Shown: piece after piece, positions 23,856 through 35,093 of the stretch
Layout: every line of letters begins with the position of its first letter
Numbering within the stretch: the first letter of the stretch is position 1
NCBI GenBank assembly: GCA_002221725.1
Contig: NJFT01000248.1
Span: 1-57,281 of the forward strand
DNA: 57,281 nucleotides
Source: Scedosporium boydii
Taxonomy: Eukaryota; Ascomycota; Sordariomycetes; Microascales; Microascaceae
Direction of reading: 5' to 3'
Made by a program: the position numbers and the translations under genes
Notes under the pieces: generated by a model
The model's database searches: none
Seen by the model: the letters and a program-made list of their open reading frames with translations, nothing else
What the model was told of the DNA's origin: nothing

Positions 23856-26078
23856 ATGTCTCTATCCACCATCCACCTTTCCACCGAAGAAATGCAACGT
23901 CAACTAGCGAGTTTACAAAATACGACAGGGTTTCTGAAGGAACCAAAGCGTGTCCTTCGGGAGACCCTCAAGAGCTCCGACCTCTTGTCCGCCCAGCCGC
24001 GAACCCATCGGCTGAGCGGCAGCGATGGTGCTTCGTCATCTCTCTCCCCAAACAATGCTTACCAGCTCGTTTCGAGCGGTTCCCACCAGAACCAGATGGG
24101 TATTGCTTCATCTCGACTTGCGACTGTCGCCATGACGCCCCGGAGCCAGTCCAACTTAGACTTCAGCTCTGCCCCTGTCGAGCTAGATAATCGCATGACA
24201 GTACGTATTCGTGGCGGCCTTTTTCCATTGTCAGCCGTGGGGTGAAGAACTAATATTTATCTAACACGTCACTAGCGGTCGTTTTCCAACATGTCTGCTC
24301 AGTCTCAACCCATGAGCCGAAGCGTTTCGCAAGTTTCCAACCCATCGCGAGTCTCCATCAATGCCGGAACCCAGGGCTTCTTCCTCGGTGCCGGTGCTGG
24401 TGCCGGTGCCAATGCCAACATGGTAGACCGAACCTACCAAGACGAATCGACCATCTTTGCAAGCTGCGTTCGCCCTGTGCCCCACCGCCTCCCGAACGTC
24501 CAGGAAGACCCCGTCTTGGAAATTGGCCAGAATCCTTTGGATTACTTGATGTCCACCGACCAGGACTTTCATATCAATGACCTCATGAAGAGCTCTTACA
24601 ACCCCCTGGCCAAGGACGATTATTACGCCTACCCTCTTAGCAATGCAACCTCTGCGACCCCGTCCCTCGTCTCCGCCGACTCGGTCGCCGCAGCTGACGT
24701 GGATCCTCTTACAAGGGAGAATAGCTCCGTTGGGCATGCTTTCCTCGATGCGCTTCCTCCTCCGCTCAGCAGGACTGTAAGCCAGGACCCCGCCGCCGAT
24801 TTTGGTGTCAGCCTTGCTGCTGCTGCTGAGAAGGCGGCCGCTGTGTTGCCATATCGTTTCGGCATGGATCCCTTCGTCCCCGAGAAGATCGCCCCCGTGC
24901 CCTTCACTCTGAATGTCAGCCAGGATTCTTCTCCACCGACTCTGTATCCTGTCCCCGAGTCAGTTGAGATGAGCCGAACTGGCTCTAACAGCAGCATCAG
25001 GTCCACCATGTCTAATCAGGAACGCCGTGCGAAGGAAGCCTTCGGGCGACAGATTCAGAATGGTCTCCGCACACCAATCGCCCCGAGAGAAGATCCCGAG
25101 ACCACAAAATCCACATCTGGCCGCCCTTCAAATGGCTCTGCGCCCTCCAAATCCTCGGCTTCTGCAAAGAGGCATAGCACTATTGCCCAGCAGTACCAGC
25201 GCCGCAAGCAGCCCAAGGTCTTCTGCGACAAGTGTAACGAATACCCCGCTGGCTTCCGTGGCGAGCATGAGTTTCGCCGGCATACCAATTCGAAGCACGC
25301 TGCGAAAGTGACGAAGTGGATATGCCGTGACCCAGCGAAGGATGGAATCAAATCATTGGTTGAAGCCATACATCCGCTCCAAAAGTGCAAGGCTTGTCTG
25401 TCAGCCAAGCAGTATGGCGCATACTATAACGCTGCCGCTCATCTTCGTCGAGCCCACTTTAGGAAGCGGGCCATGCGTGGCAAGAAGCATCTTGACAACG
25501 GTGAACGCCGCAAGTTGAAGCCGCATGACAGCTCATGGCCGCCCATGTCGGAGCTCAAGCATTGGATGGTGCAGATCCAAGTCCGCAAAGGCGATGGCGA
25601 GGAAATTATTGAAGAGGAGGTGGGAGATGAACATGCGATGGTTAATGATCCGGATGTTCAGTTGGAATCCTCGCAAGGAGTTGATTTGGCAAAGCCTCAG
25701 GAGCTCGCTGTCTTCCCCAAGACTCAGCCCAACATGAGGGATGATATTGACTTTGTCACATCTGAAAACGGCGCGGGTTTTGACTACGCTGGGCTCGACG
25801 CGAACGCATACCCAGGTATGATTGGGGATCTTTCCACCCTCGACCCTACTGAAACCATGATGGACGTCATGGACGGTATCGACGGTATGGATGTCTCCCC
25901 GAATCCCGCCGCCATGAATCCAGCCTGTTCCAGCTTCGAGTTCTCTACCTTTCAGCACTCCGCTTCAGCTTCACCATACCAAGCCGCCATCTCACCAATG
26001 ACCTCTCCAAACCCGGGCTCGTCAGCCACATTTGGACTTTTCCAGATCCCGGACACATTCGATAGCCGCTTGGGTTAA
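23856..26078 (+). CDS. Fungal C2H2-type zinc-finger protein
   Basis: Spliced join(23856..24200, 24276..26078), 715 aa; 75-nt intron with donor GTACGT, branch CTAAC and acceptor CTAG. The N-terminal ~400 residues are Ser/Gln/Ala-rich and probably disordered. The conserved core lies at about 425-550. It has a first finger-like unit (FCDKCNEYPAGF followed by HEFRRHTNSKH), then KWICRD, then a second Cys pair (KCKACLS) with a downstream HLRRAH. Basic residues follow (RKRAMRGKKH). This arrangement is seen in a large family of fungal regulators with atypical C2H2 units. The C-terminal third is acidic and Asp/Met/Pro-rich, resembling an activation region. Nuclear DNA-binding regulator is inferred; the target genes are unknown. 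Confidence 0.85.
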
Positions 26079-28327
26079 GGAGACTAGGTGTTCTCGTTTC
26101 TTGTTCTTGCTCGACTCCAGCTACGGCACTACGGCCCCCTCGCCCCGGTCCCTTCGATTCATTTGTTTTTCGGCTCTCTCGGTTTCGGCCAGTTTTTGGC
26201 TATCAAATGCAAGAAAAAAAATGAAAACCCCCCAAAAAAATTGGCTACGACTTTCTTCGTCATATCACGGGTGCACTTTGGGTTGAGACCTACCTCTCTC
26301 TCAGGAGTTTGGATTCGACCCAAGTTTCCCTCGATCTCGACGTCATTTCTTTTCCTCTTTTTATCCATCTAATCGGTTTATTACTCTGGGAACGTATTTC
26401 CAATCGATGTTCGACATGGTTCACTCTTTTCGCTTTATGACACGGAGGCTTTCGTCTTTGCTTTCGTCTGGCAACTACTTCTCTCTCTTTTCTTTCTTTT
26501 TTTCTGTCCTCGAATGATGCATCTGTTACATGAGGAGATTTGAACGTTATCAACTGCGATGTGAGCCGGTGGGGGATACGTTTACACAACGACATCAACA
26601 ACACTACGATATTCCTCGACACACCCTTGGCATGCTTAATGTTGCCGCATCGGCCTATAGAAGCTGTCACTGGATGCTTGACGAGGTAACCAACCACGTT
26701 TCGTTGCTTGCTCAGCCAGCCATTTGACTCTTGTCCCGCACAAGCTTGTCTGGCGCCTTGAGGCTGAATTTCCCGAAGGAGATGGAGCGACTTCCCTCTC
26801 CCTTCACCAAGGGTACAAGTATACGATCACTATAAGAGCGTTGGCCCTTCGAATTCCAATCGAGAGTTCCAAGGGCCAATGTTTATACGTTTTCTAAAGG
26901 CGCCTTCGTTGGCCTGTCTTTTATCATACGTTTCTTTTTGCGTCGAGTCGAAGAACTCCACCGCACCAAGGAAGGACAACCAGCACTTCCACTTTCAACT
27001 TCGTTTGTACCATTTTTTAATATCTCTATTTTTTTTTATAATCATTCCTTGGCTGGATCCAAGGCGTCATGATGTTTGGAACGAGCATATTTGGTTTTTT
27101 TGGTTTATCAATGCATAGCGTCGGCGTTTTATCTACAGGATTGGGAAGATATATAGACGGGCAACTCGGACAGAGCCCTCTCTTGGGTATTCACGGACTA
27201 TGGAGTTTGGTTCATGCTATGACATGATGACGCGCAGAGACGCGTGTATGGGCTTTTTTTCTCGGATGATTTCACGAATTTTGACGAAGAAGAGGAGTTT
27301 TGGACTCTACGGATAGACGGACGAAGCAATGTATCATAGTCATGACCCGACGCGATCTTGGGATCGGAAGTCGAGTGGTCTCTGGCATATCTGATGGATA
27401 TGCCTGCAATATATTCCTACGATGGTGGGAAAGATGAGGAAGGCAGTTTTGATTACGACGTACCCGCAAACGTGATGCTGTGAACGTCGAAAAACCCGGG
27501 ACTCAACCTCGGGACTCAACCTCAAGTTCAATTACAGGTCCTGGACTGGAGGGTCTGGAGTTGATTGGGACAATGGTACCTGTGTCCCCCGAAATCGAGT
27601 TCGCAAGGTCACATGACTACAATGACTAATCTGCCAGATCCTTCAAAGTTATAAGCTTAGCGTGAGACACCTGAATTGGGACTAGTGGCCTGCAGAGGAA
27701 GGAGCAAGAGAGCCCCAGCCTTTTTTTGACTTTCGCGACCGGAAAAAGGGTAAAAATCAGCATCAAACATTCCATCATTACCCCAGGTTCATTCACTTCC
27801 TCCTCCCATCTCTATCTCAGATTCTCATTCTCTTCCCCCCTTTCACCATCACCTTGCCCAAATCTACTCAAAGACATCCACAGGCCAGAGAAGAAGACTT
27901 TTTGCAGCCTCCTTTGATGATCGATTGACACCTTTCCTATCTACACGTGTACTCTGTAACGATTTGCCTGCAGTTTGCGGTGTCTTGTTTTCGTTGCCAT
28001 CCATCCACCCCAGACTCGACAGTCTCGAAATCTTTGCGCCAGGTTCGAATTTTTATCGCGTCCATTGTGGCTGCCACGAGCCGAGTCGCGACTTCTCAAA
28101 AGAGCCTTAGCCCAAACAGCGAAACACCACCACAGACAACTCTTTATGGGACTTCTTGATCACATCAACTCATCTTTTCCGACTCGTGCTTCACCAAGCA
28201 GCAGCAGCAGCAGCAGGTTCCCGTGCCATCTTTAAGCCGTGTTTGCTTGGAGATTCTCTTCGACTTATCACAATTTTCCCAACCTGAATCAACACAACAA
28301 TCAACATCTATCTACCTGACAAAGACC
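26079..28327. other. Intergenic region between zinc-finger and KH genes
   Basis: No coding gene seen. It holds the 3' region of the zinc-finger gene (CT-rich to about 26500) and, from about 27720, the pyrimidine-rich leader of the KH gene with an upstream ORF at 28146-28235 and a CAG run at 28199-28218. The middle part shows nothing I can name. Confidence 0.5.
28146..28235 (+). promoter_or_regulatory. Upstream ORF in the leader of the KH gene
   Basis: A 29-codon frame (begins MGLLDHINSS, contains a Ser run encoded by CAG-register repeats) ends 92 nt before the KH main start. If transcribed in the leader it could reduce or gate initiation at 28328. The start context TTTATGG is moderate. An intron in the leader could also remove it. 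Confidence 0.35.
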
Positions 28328-30353
28328 ATGTCTACACAAACGCCTGATATCCAATCTATACTCGCGGCGCTTGGTATGTTTTACACTCGCGATAGCTTTT
28401 GGGGGGTTCTTTATCTTTTTTTAGAAAACTAACTGTTTGATTCTCCAGCCTCGCAGCGCCAGGCTCCTCCAGCAGGAGGTCAAACCCAAGGCCAACCACC
28501 CATCCCCGGCGCGCCAGCCTACCCTCCTCCGTCCGACCAACAACCTTCAGCCGCGTATCCTCCTCCCCCTTCATCGGCCTCATATGGAGCTCCACCTGGA
28601 TACTCGATTCCCCAGCCAGCCGCGTCTGGCAACATGGATCTCAGCGCCATCCGACCCGTCAACTCGGGAACCGTAAGCATCGCGGAGGCAATTGCAAAGG
28701 CCAAGTCATATGCTGCCGAAGCCGGCGTTGCCTCGTATGAGCGGCCCGTCGTTTATTCGGCACATAACGGACGCGGGGATGGCCGCGACAGCCGTGAAGG
28801 ACGTGACTATCGTCGTCGTAGCCGCTCAAAGTCTCCTGCTTCACGCCGTGACACTTATCGTGACAACTACAACCCGTACAGGGATGAGCGCCGCGAAGAG
28901 CGCTCGCGTGACTATGGACACCCTGGTGGCCGATATTCGCCTGATGGCCACGGTCGTGGCGGCCCGTACCGTAGCTCTAACGGAAGAGATAGGGACAGGT
29001 CCCCTCCCAGGGGCGGTGACGATAACTCGGAAACCATCCAGATCGAGGGCAACCTGGTCGGTCTTATCATTGGCCGACAGGGCGAGAACCTTCGCCGGAT
29101 TGAGGGAGAGACTGGTTGTCGCGTTCAGTTCCTCGGCACGGCTGATAACTCTTCTATGCGACAGTGCAAGATTACTGGTCCTCGTGCGCGCCGTGCAGAC
29201 GTGAAAGAAGCTATTGATCGTATTATTCGTGATACTGGTGTCAGTTCCAGCCGAGGACCTCCCCCGGAGCGCGCCCCCAAGGAACACCGCGGAGGAGCGG
29301 CGGCGCTGAGGGAGGGCGAGGACCACATGCAGATCATGGTGCCAGACCCGACCGTCGGTCTGATCATAGGTCGCGGCGGAGAGACGATCCGCGATCTCCA
29401 AGAAAGGTCGGGATGCCACATTAACATTGTCGGGGAATCTAAGAGCATCAACGGGTTGCGACCAGTAAATCTGATTGGCACTCTCGAAGCTGCCCAGAAA
29501 GCCAAGGACCTTATCATGGAGATCGTCGATAGTGACAGCCGCGGCGAGGGTGGCGCAGGTGCCGCGGCGGCGATCGGAAAGAGGCCGTACGGTGGCCAAA
29601 GTGACTCTCACCCGTATGAATACCAGAGCAGGGGCGGCCCCCCTCCGCATCGTGGTGGTGGCGGTGGCGGTCCCGGCGGTGACGGCGGAATGGGTGGTGG
29701 TGACAAGATCCAGGAGATTATCCGCGTGCCCTCAGATGCAGTAGGCATGATTATCGGTAAGCGCGGCGATACGATCCGCGAAATCCAGAATGTGACAGGG
29801 TGTAAAATCAACGTGTCGCAATCGTCTGGCGAAGGCGAGGTTGAGAGGGAGATTGCTCTCATTGGCAGCCAGGATAGTATTAACCAGGCCAAGCGAGCAA
29901 TCGACGAGAAGATCGACGCAGTGGTAAGTTTCTCAGCTTTTGGTCCCGCGAATGAATATCTTGGTTACGTGTTCTAGATTCTAACTTGGAACTCTTTTCG
30001 TCCCTAGCGTATGAAGGGATCCGGTCCTAGTAGTGGTCCTGGCCGTGGAGGCCCTCGTGGAGGACCACGTGGAGGTGACCATGGTGGGTATGGACAGCAC
30101 CCTGCTGCCTCTCAGTCGCAGCCGCCGCAACAGAGTGTTGCTGCGGACGGCTCTGATCCGTATGCTCAGTGTAAGTGTGCTATTGATTTCCCATGCCTCT
30201 TTTGTTTGGCTACTCCTCTAACTAATTATTCTAGATGGTGGATATAACAACTACCTAGCGCTCTGGTATCAACAATGGATCGGGGCGGCTGGTGCTGCCG
30301 GTGGCCAACAGCCTGGTGATGCGCCTCCTCAACCGACTCCGGGGACACAGTAG
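28328..30353 (+). CDS. Triple-KH RNA-binding protein, FUBP/KSRP type
   Basis: Four exons, join(28328..28373, 28449..29923, 30008..30170, 30235..30353), 600 aa, all introns GT-AG and 64-84 nt. A Pro/Gln-rich N-terminus is followed by an RS-like basic stretch (RRRSRSKSPASRR, about 136-149). Then come three KH domains whose nucleic-acid-binding loops are GRQG (224-227), GRGG (323-326) and GKRG (452-455), each preceded by the VGLIIG/VGMIIG core. Gly-rich linkers follow. The C-terminal exons encode RGG-like repeats and a Tyr/Trp motif (YLALWYQQW) resembling the Tyr motifs of metazoan FUBP proteins. It should bind single-stranded RNA or DNA, with roles in splicing or mRNA stability inferred from the family. 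The C-terminal Tyr motif exists only if both last introns are spliced. Confidence 0.92.
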
Positions 30354-32232
30354 ACCGACCGACCGACCGATCAGCAGTGCCCCTGAGCCCGCCTCGGGGA
30401 CGTACTGGCACACTTTTGACTCCCATCGATGTTTGATGCATTTCGTGATGGTGACTCAAACTCTTCCTTGACCTTTTGTCGTCATGGTTGATTTGTTTCC
30501 TTTTTCTTTTTGGACGAGACATGACTTTTCTTGCCACTGCATGACGCCATGATACCCTTGCTGTTGAGTCGTTTTTTTATTTTTCTGCTCATGATGCATT
30601 TTCCTGCCATTGACTTGACACGAAGATGTGACAGGCCGTTGGCATTTCATTTTTCGAAACATTGCACATGCAACATAACACATGCACCTGGCCTTCCTAT
30701 GTGTGTGCGTGTGTGTGTCCCTGGATGTATTTCACAGTGTACTCCCGGGTTTGGTCTCTCTCCTTGACACGCTCGGCAAAGTGCATATTGGACGCAAACG
30801 ACCTTAGGATGAAGCTGTGACCCGATCTCCATTCGTACTTCGATGCGTCTCTCAGACTCGGACTTACGCGGAGAACCTTTTGTCTTTGTTTGGAGCGCTA
30901 CATGGAACGGCAAACTCTAGTATCACTCACTTTGATATCGTATCGCCAACTTGACAGCAAGGTGACACACACATTCGGCCGACGTACATGATGTCTTGGG
31001 CTTAGCAAGACAGGACAACGTTTTTATCCCACGCATCTCTGAACTTATCTTCTTCCGGGCAAACATTACACGACAAACTGTATTGTGCTCACGGCTGGAG
31101 GGGTGATCTATTTTCTGCTCGCCCTGAAGTCCGGGATGGTGTCGATGCGACTTATGCCAGTTGCGTTTGCAAACTTCTGATGACTCGTTGATCTATCTCG
31201 TTTCCCGTTTCGGTTTCGGTTTCTGCATCGGCAGGGTACAGTGAAGCTTGACCCTGCCTGGGAGTTGACAGTCTCACTTGGGCTACTCGCTGATTTGAAA
31301 CTGTCAGTCGATGGGCTAAAGTTTTCTTTCTCTATGTACACTACTGAAGTCACAGTTGGACACGAGCTGTTCCTAAAGTTGCAGTGCTGCTTTCTTTCGT
31401 GCGTACTCAAGGGCGGTGCAATATGGCACACACTTCTTGCAAGTACCCTGAGAATGCCAAGCTAGAGCACCCTGCCATTTTCCAAGGAAAGGGAACAGAG
31501 GCAAAAAGAACCCTCTTTGCTTCAACTTGAAAGTGACTGCAGGGGACTGGTCCATGGCATTTGAAAATACTGGGAAAAAAGAAGAAAAAGAAAGAAAAAG
31601 AAAAGAAAAAATTGGAAATAGCAAAAAGTTCTTATGCTCAAATGCAGATATGGCCAAATACTAAAAAAAAAAAAGGCAAAAGGGGGGAGTCAGTGGCTTG
31701 GTCTTTGGGTCTCTGACCTATTTTCTCACTCTTCATTTCTTTTCACTCTGTGTATTAACTCACTGGTTCTTTGTCAAGGAGGGAGGAGGCCTGTTTTCAC
31801 TTTCAAAAAAAAATTATCTGGACTGGGTTAAGGGTCCTTTTTGATATGGCAGTGTTTTTGGCAAGGGGAAAAGGGGTGGGTGGCTTTGTTTTTCTTTTTC
31901 GTGATTTTCGGGCCTGGATGGTAATTGATGCCTTTGTTACTTTGTGATTCGGATTTATTGTCTCCGTTGATTCGATGTTGTGATCAATGCCTGCTGTCTC
32001 CCTGACTTCATGAATCCATGAGGTTGGAGTATAGTCTTACAAGTCCTTGCCTCTCGAATCGTCCACACATCGCCAGTGAAGCCCTCGAAACGGAAAACCT
32101 CAAACTAGTCATATAGACGTAAAAATACTTAAGCCATTACAGCTAATAATGCTTTCAACTACTTTTAATAAAACGCCCAAAACGTAAAACGGGGAAACAA
32201 CAAGGAGAACCAACCCCAACATCCTCTCAATC
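30354..32232. other. Convergent 3' region between KH gene and HAS1
   Basis: No gene seen. A (GACC)n run directly follows the KH stop codon (about 30354-30369). A GT-rich patch near 30700-30720 and A-rich tracts at 31573-31610 and 31662-31674 are the only landmarks. Confidence 0.5.
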
Positions 32233-34183
32233 TCAATACTTGCCCCCCCTCTTCCTCCCAGGCTGACTCCCATACGCCCTCCTCCCCTGCACCTTATCCC
32301 TCCCACTCGCCCCAACAACAACATCCACCCTCGGCGGCACCGCAAACCCAAAGCTCTTGGCCACCTTTGCCAGATCCAACTTATTCACGTCGAACACGGT
32401 CCTCAGCGAATGCGAAGCGTACGCGTGCAGATACGACCGGTAACCCTCCTTGGCGCTCTTGTTGAGGTAGTAGTTTTGCGAGATGAGCTTCTCGAGCTGC
32501 GATTGCACGTTGATGACCTTTTTGGAGGGGAACTCGAACTCGACGATGGGCACACGGGCCGCTTTGAGGTGCGTGAGGAAGCCGACCTCGTTGGGTTGCA
32601 GGAACATGAGGGAGCGGCCTTTGCTGTTGGCGCGGGCTGTGCGGCCGACGCGGTGGATGTAGTCGCGGGGGTCGTCGGGGGGGTCGAATTGGACGATCCA
32701 GTCGACGGCTGGGATCTGAAGGTTTTTCGTCTGGTTAGCTAAACTGAAGAAGGAAGAAGGGAAAGGAGTGCTTTCGTTGTTTACTTACGTCGAGACCACG
32801 AGCAGCGACGTCGGTACAGATCAACGTCCCCTGCTTAGCATTGCAAAACTCAAAAAACGTATTCGTCCGCTTCTGCTGCTTCTGCTTCCCATGCAGCGCC
32901 AGCACCGGAATATCAATAAAGTTGAGCAACTCCGAATGATACGTAACGCAAGCGCAGCTGCTAAAGAAGACAATGACCTTCTTCTTCTGGTTCAATTTCA
33001 AGAATGAGAAGAGCAGCAGGAACCGCTTATCGGCCTCGCACACGATGTACCCTTGCTCCAAGCCCTCGACGGTGCTGAACTTTTGCTCCTCGTCGACGTT
33101 GATGTAAAGCGGCCCCGGGCGCAGCGAGATGCGCGCAAGATCCTCGACCTTGGTCGTCTGCGTCGCCGAGAATAACATCGTCTGCCGGTCCTGCTTGGGC
33201 AAAATCTTGATAATCTGCCGCATCTCGTCCTCGAATCCGATCTCTAATATACGGTCGGCCTCGTCGATGATGAGAGACTTGAGGTTCTTGAAGACGAATT
33301 TCGTATTCTGCAGATGATCGAGTAGACGGCCCGGCGTCGCCACGATCAGGTTGATGCCCTTCTCAAGCTTCTCGGCCTCGGCGCGTCGATTCGCTCCGCC
33401 GATGACGATGCCGTACGTTTGGGAGTGATGCGCCATCAATTCTCGAGCCACGCCGAAAATCTGCAACGCGAGCTCGCGCGTCGGCGAGACGATTATTACG
33501 CCCGTGCCGTTGCGCGGCTTGAACTTGAGAGAATACAGCATCTCCACGGCGGGGATCAAAAATGCCAACGTCTTGCCCGATCCCGTCTTCGCAGCTCCGA
33601 GCACATCCCGCCCCGTCAGCAACGGGGGGATGGTGCGCCTCTGGATCCCTCTCATCTCCGTGAATCCCATCTCTTGTATGGCCCTTAGCGTCCTCTCTGA
33701 GAGGTTCAGCTCGTCGAACTTCTTGGGCTCCTCTCCCGCAGCGGGGGGGAGGTAGAGGTTCTGTCCGGCGGGGAGGTCGGCCATGGCTATGTCGGTACCG
33801 TTCTTGTCGGCGGCGTCCTCGGAGTCGGGAGTCTCGTCGTCGTCGTCGTTAGCAGCCGAGTCTTGCTTCGGCTCGTGCTTCTTCTGTTTCTTCTTGGGCT
33901 TCTCCTCCTCTACTGCGGGCTCCTCGCTCTCTTCATCCTCATCCTCTTCAGCCTCGCTGCCGCTGTCACTCTCCTCCTTCTCATCGTCGTCGTCGCCGTC
34001 GTCATCGTCGCTGAATCGCGCAAAGTCGTCTTCGGACTCGGAGGCAGTAGGTTCCTTCGCAGGAGTCGGCTTCGCCTTCTTAGGAGCGGATCGTACGCCT
34101 GCAGCATCGGAATTCCGCTTTCCAGCCGGCTTCGAACCATTGGCGTCGGCGAACTTTCTCTTTTTATTGGCTCCGGGTCCCAT
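32233..34183 (-). CDS. HAS1: ATP-dependent RNA helicase HAS1 (DEAD box)
   Basis: Two exons, complement join(32233..32715, 32789..34183), 625 aa; 73-nt intron with donor GTAAGT and acceptor TTCAG. The first ~140 residues are a Lys-rich then Asp/Glu-rich tail typical of nucleolar helicases. Core motifs in order: [11 protein letters not shown]-motif region (156-182), AAKTGSGKT (197-205), PTRELA (234-239), DEAD (307-310), SAT (339-341), TDVAARGLD (to 465) and HRVGRTAR just after the intron. The C-terminal extension with [19 protein letters not shown] is the DDX18/HAS1 signature, and the protein ends in a basic GRKRGGKY tail. HAS1 acts in pre-60S and pre-40S ribosome assembly in the nucleolus. The leader contains AAATTTTCA at 34246-34254, similar to the RRPE element of ribosome-biogenesis promoters; that link is only suggestive. 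Confidence 0.96.
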
Positions 34184-35093
34184 GTTGTTGGTGTATGGTT
34201 GGTCGGTGTTGGGTCGAGAAATAATTTGAGATGGAGGCTTGACGGAAATTTTCAAATGGCAGTAAAAAAAAAGTGAACAAAAAATTCTAGGGCGGTGCCA
34301 AATATTTTGTTATCAGTTCTTATCAGAGAGTAATAGAAAATGATAGTGCCCCGCCACTTCTGGCAGTGGAAGCAGCAAGCCACAACCGCAGCTTCGGCTA
34401 ATAGTCGGATCCTGCATGTGGAGGGGCAGCTGCCGATGTTCCTCATTACAGGATGCGTTGACGGAAGCGTAACATCCCACCCCAGCGAATTGCCATGCGT
34501 ACTGTCGTTCCAAAGTAGAGATCTTGGAAAACAGCTATACACTAGCTGAGCTTATATGTAAAACGTTGAGCTGAGTTGAGCAGGAAAAAAGAAAGTCACG
34601 CCGTCCAATCCTGTCCCTTCCTCAGGGCCACAAAGCCTGTGATACTCAACATTGGACTAATTTAAACCGAGTTGTTGTCAATCTCTCGGCGGCCCTGTTC
34701 TCCTTTCAAGATCCATCCGTTTTCTTCGTTTAGCTAGAACCAGCCCAAACACAGAAACCATGGCCAAGACTCCATGTGCAGTAGACGATGGGAAAAGCTG
34801 CGGAGAGTATTTTGTTCGAGGCATGTAAGCCGCCCCGCCTCTCCCGCATGCTGTTCGAATACTTAAAACAAAAAGAAGAAGGGAAAGAATGAGAAGAAAA
34901 GCAAAAGAACATAGTGACGAGTATCGACCTCGTCACCTGGGGTATCACAGAATGCTCAGTAGTATAACTATCTCATCCCTGGCGTCATAACCCATATTTT
35001 TTGGAGGTCATTCCTCTCCCCCCTCATGTGCATGCTCCGGGTACGCCTTAAGCAAAAGAAAAAGAAAAAAAAAGGCCAAGTCAAAGTGTTCTC
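34184..35093. other. Region upstream of HAS1 and downstream of the PFK-2/FBPase-2 gene
   Basis: No gene seen. It should hold the HAS1 promoter and leader, including the RRPE-like AAATTTTCA at 34246, and the 3' region of the PFK-2/FBPase-2 gene. An A-rich run lies at 35055-35073. Confidence 0.5.

Noticed and set aside
28841..29650. 269-residue minus-strand frame opposite the KH gene
   Set aside because: Antisense shadow of a gene with three clear KH domains.
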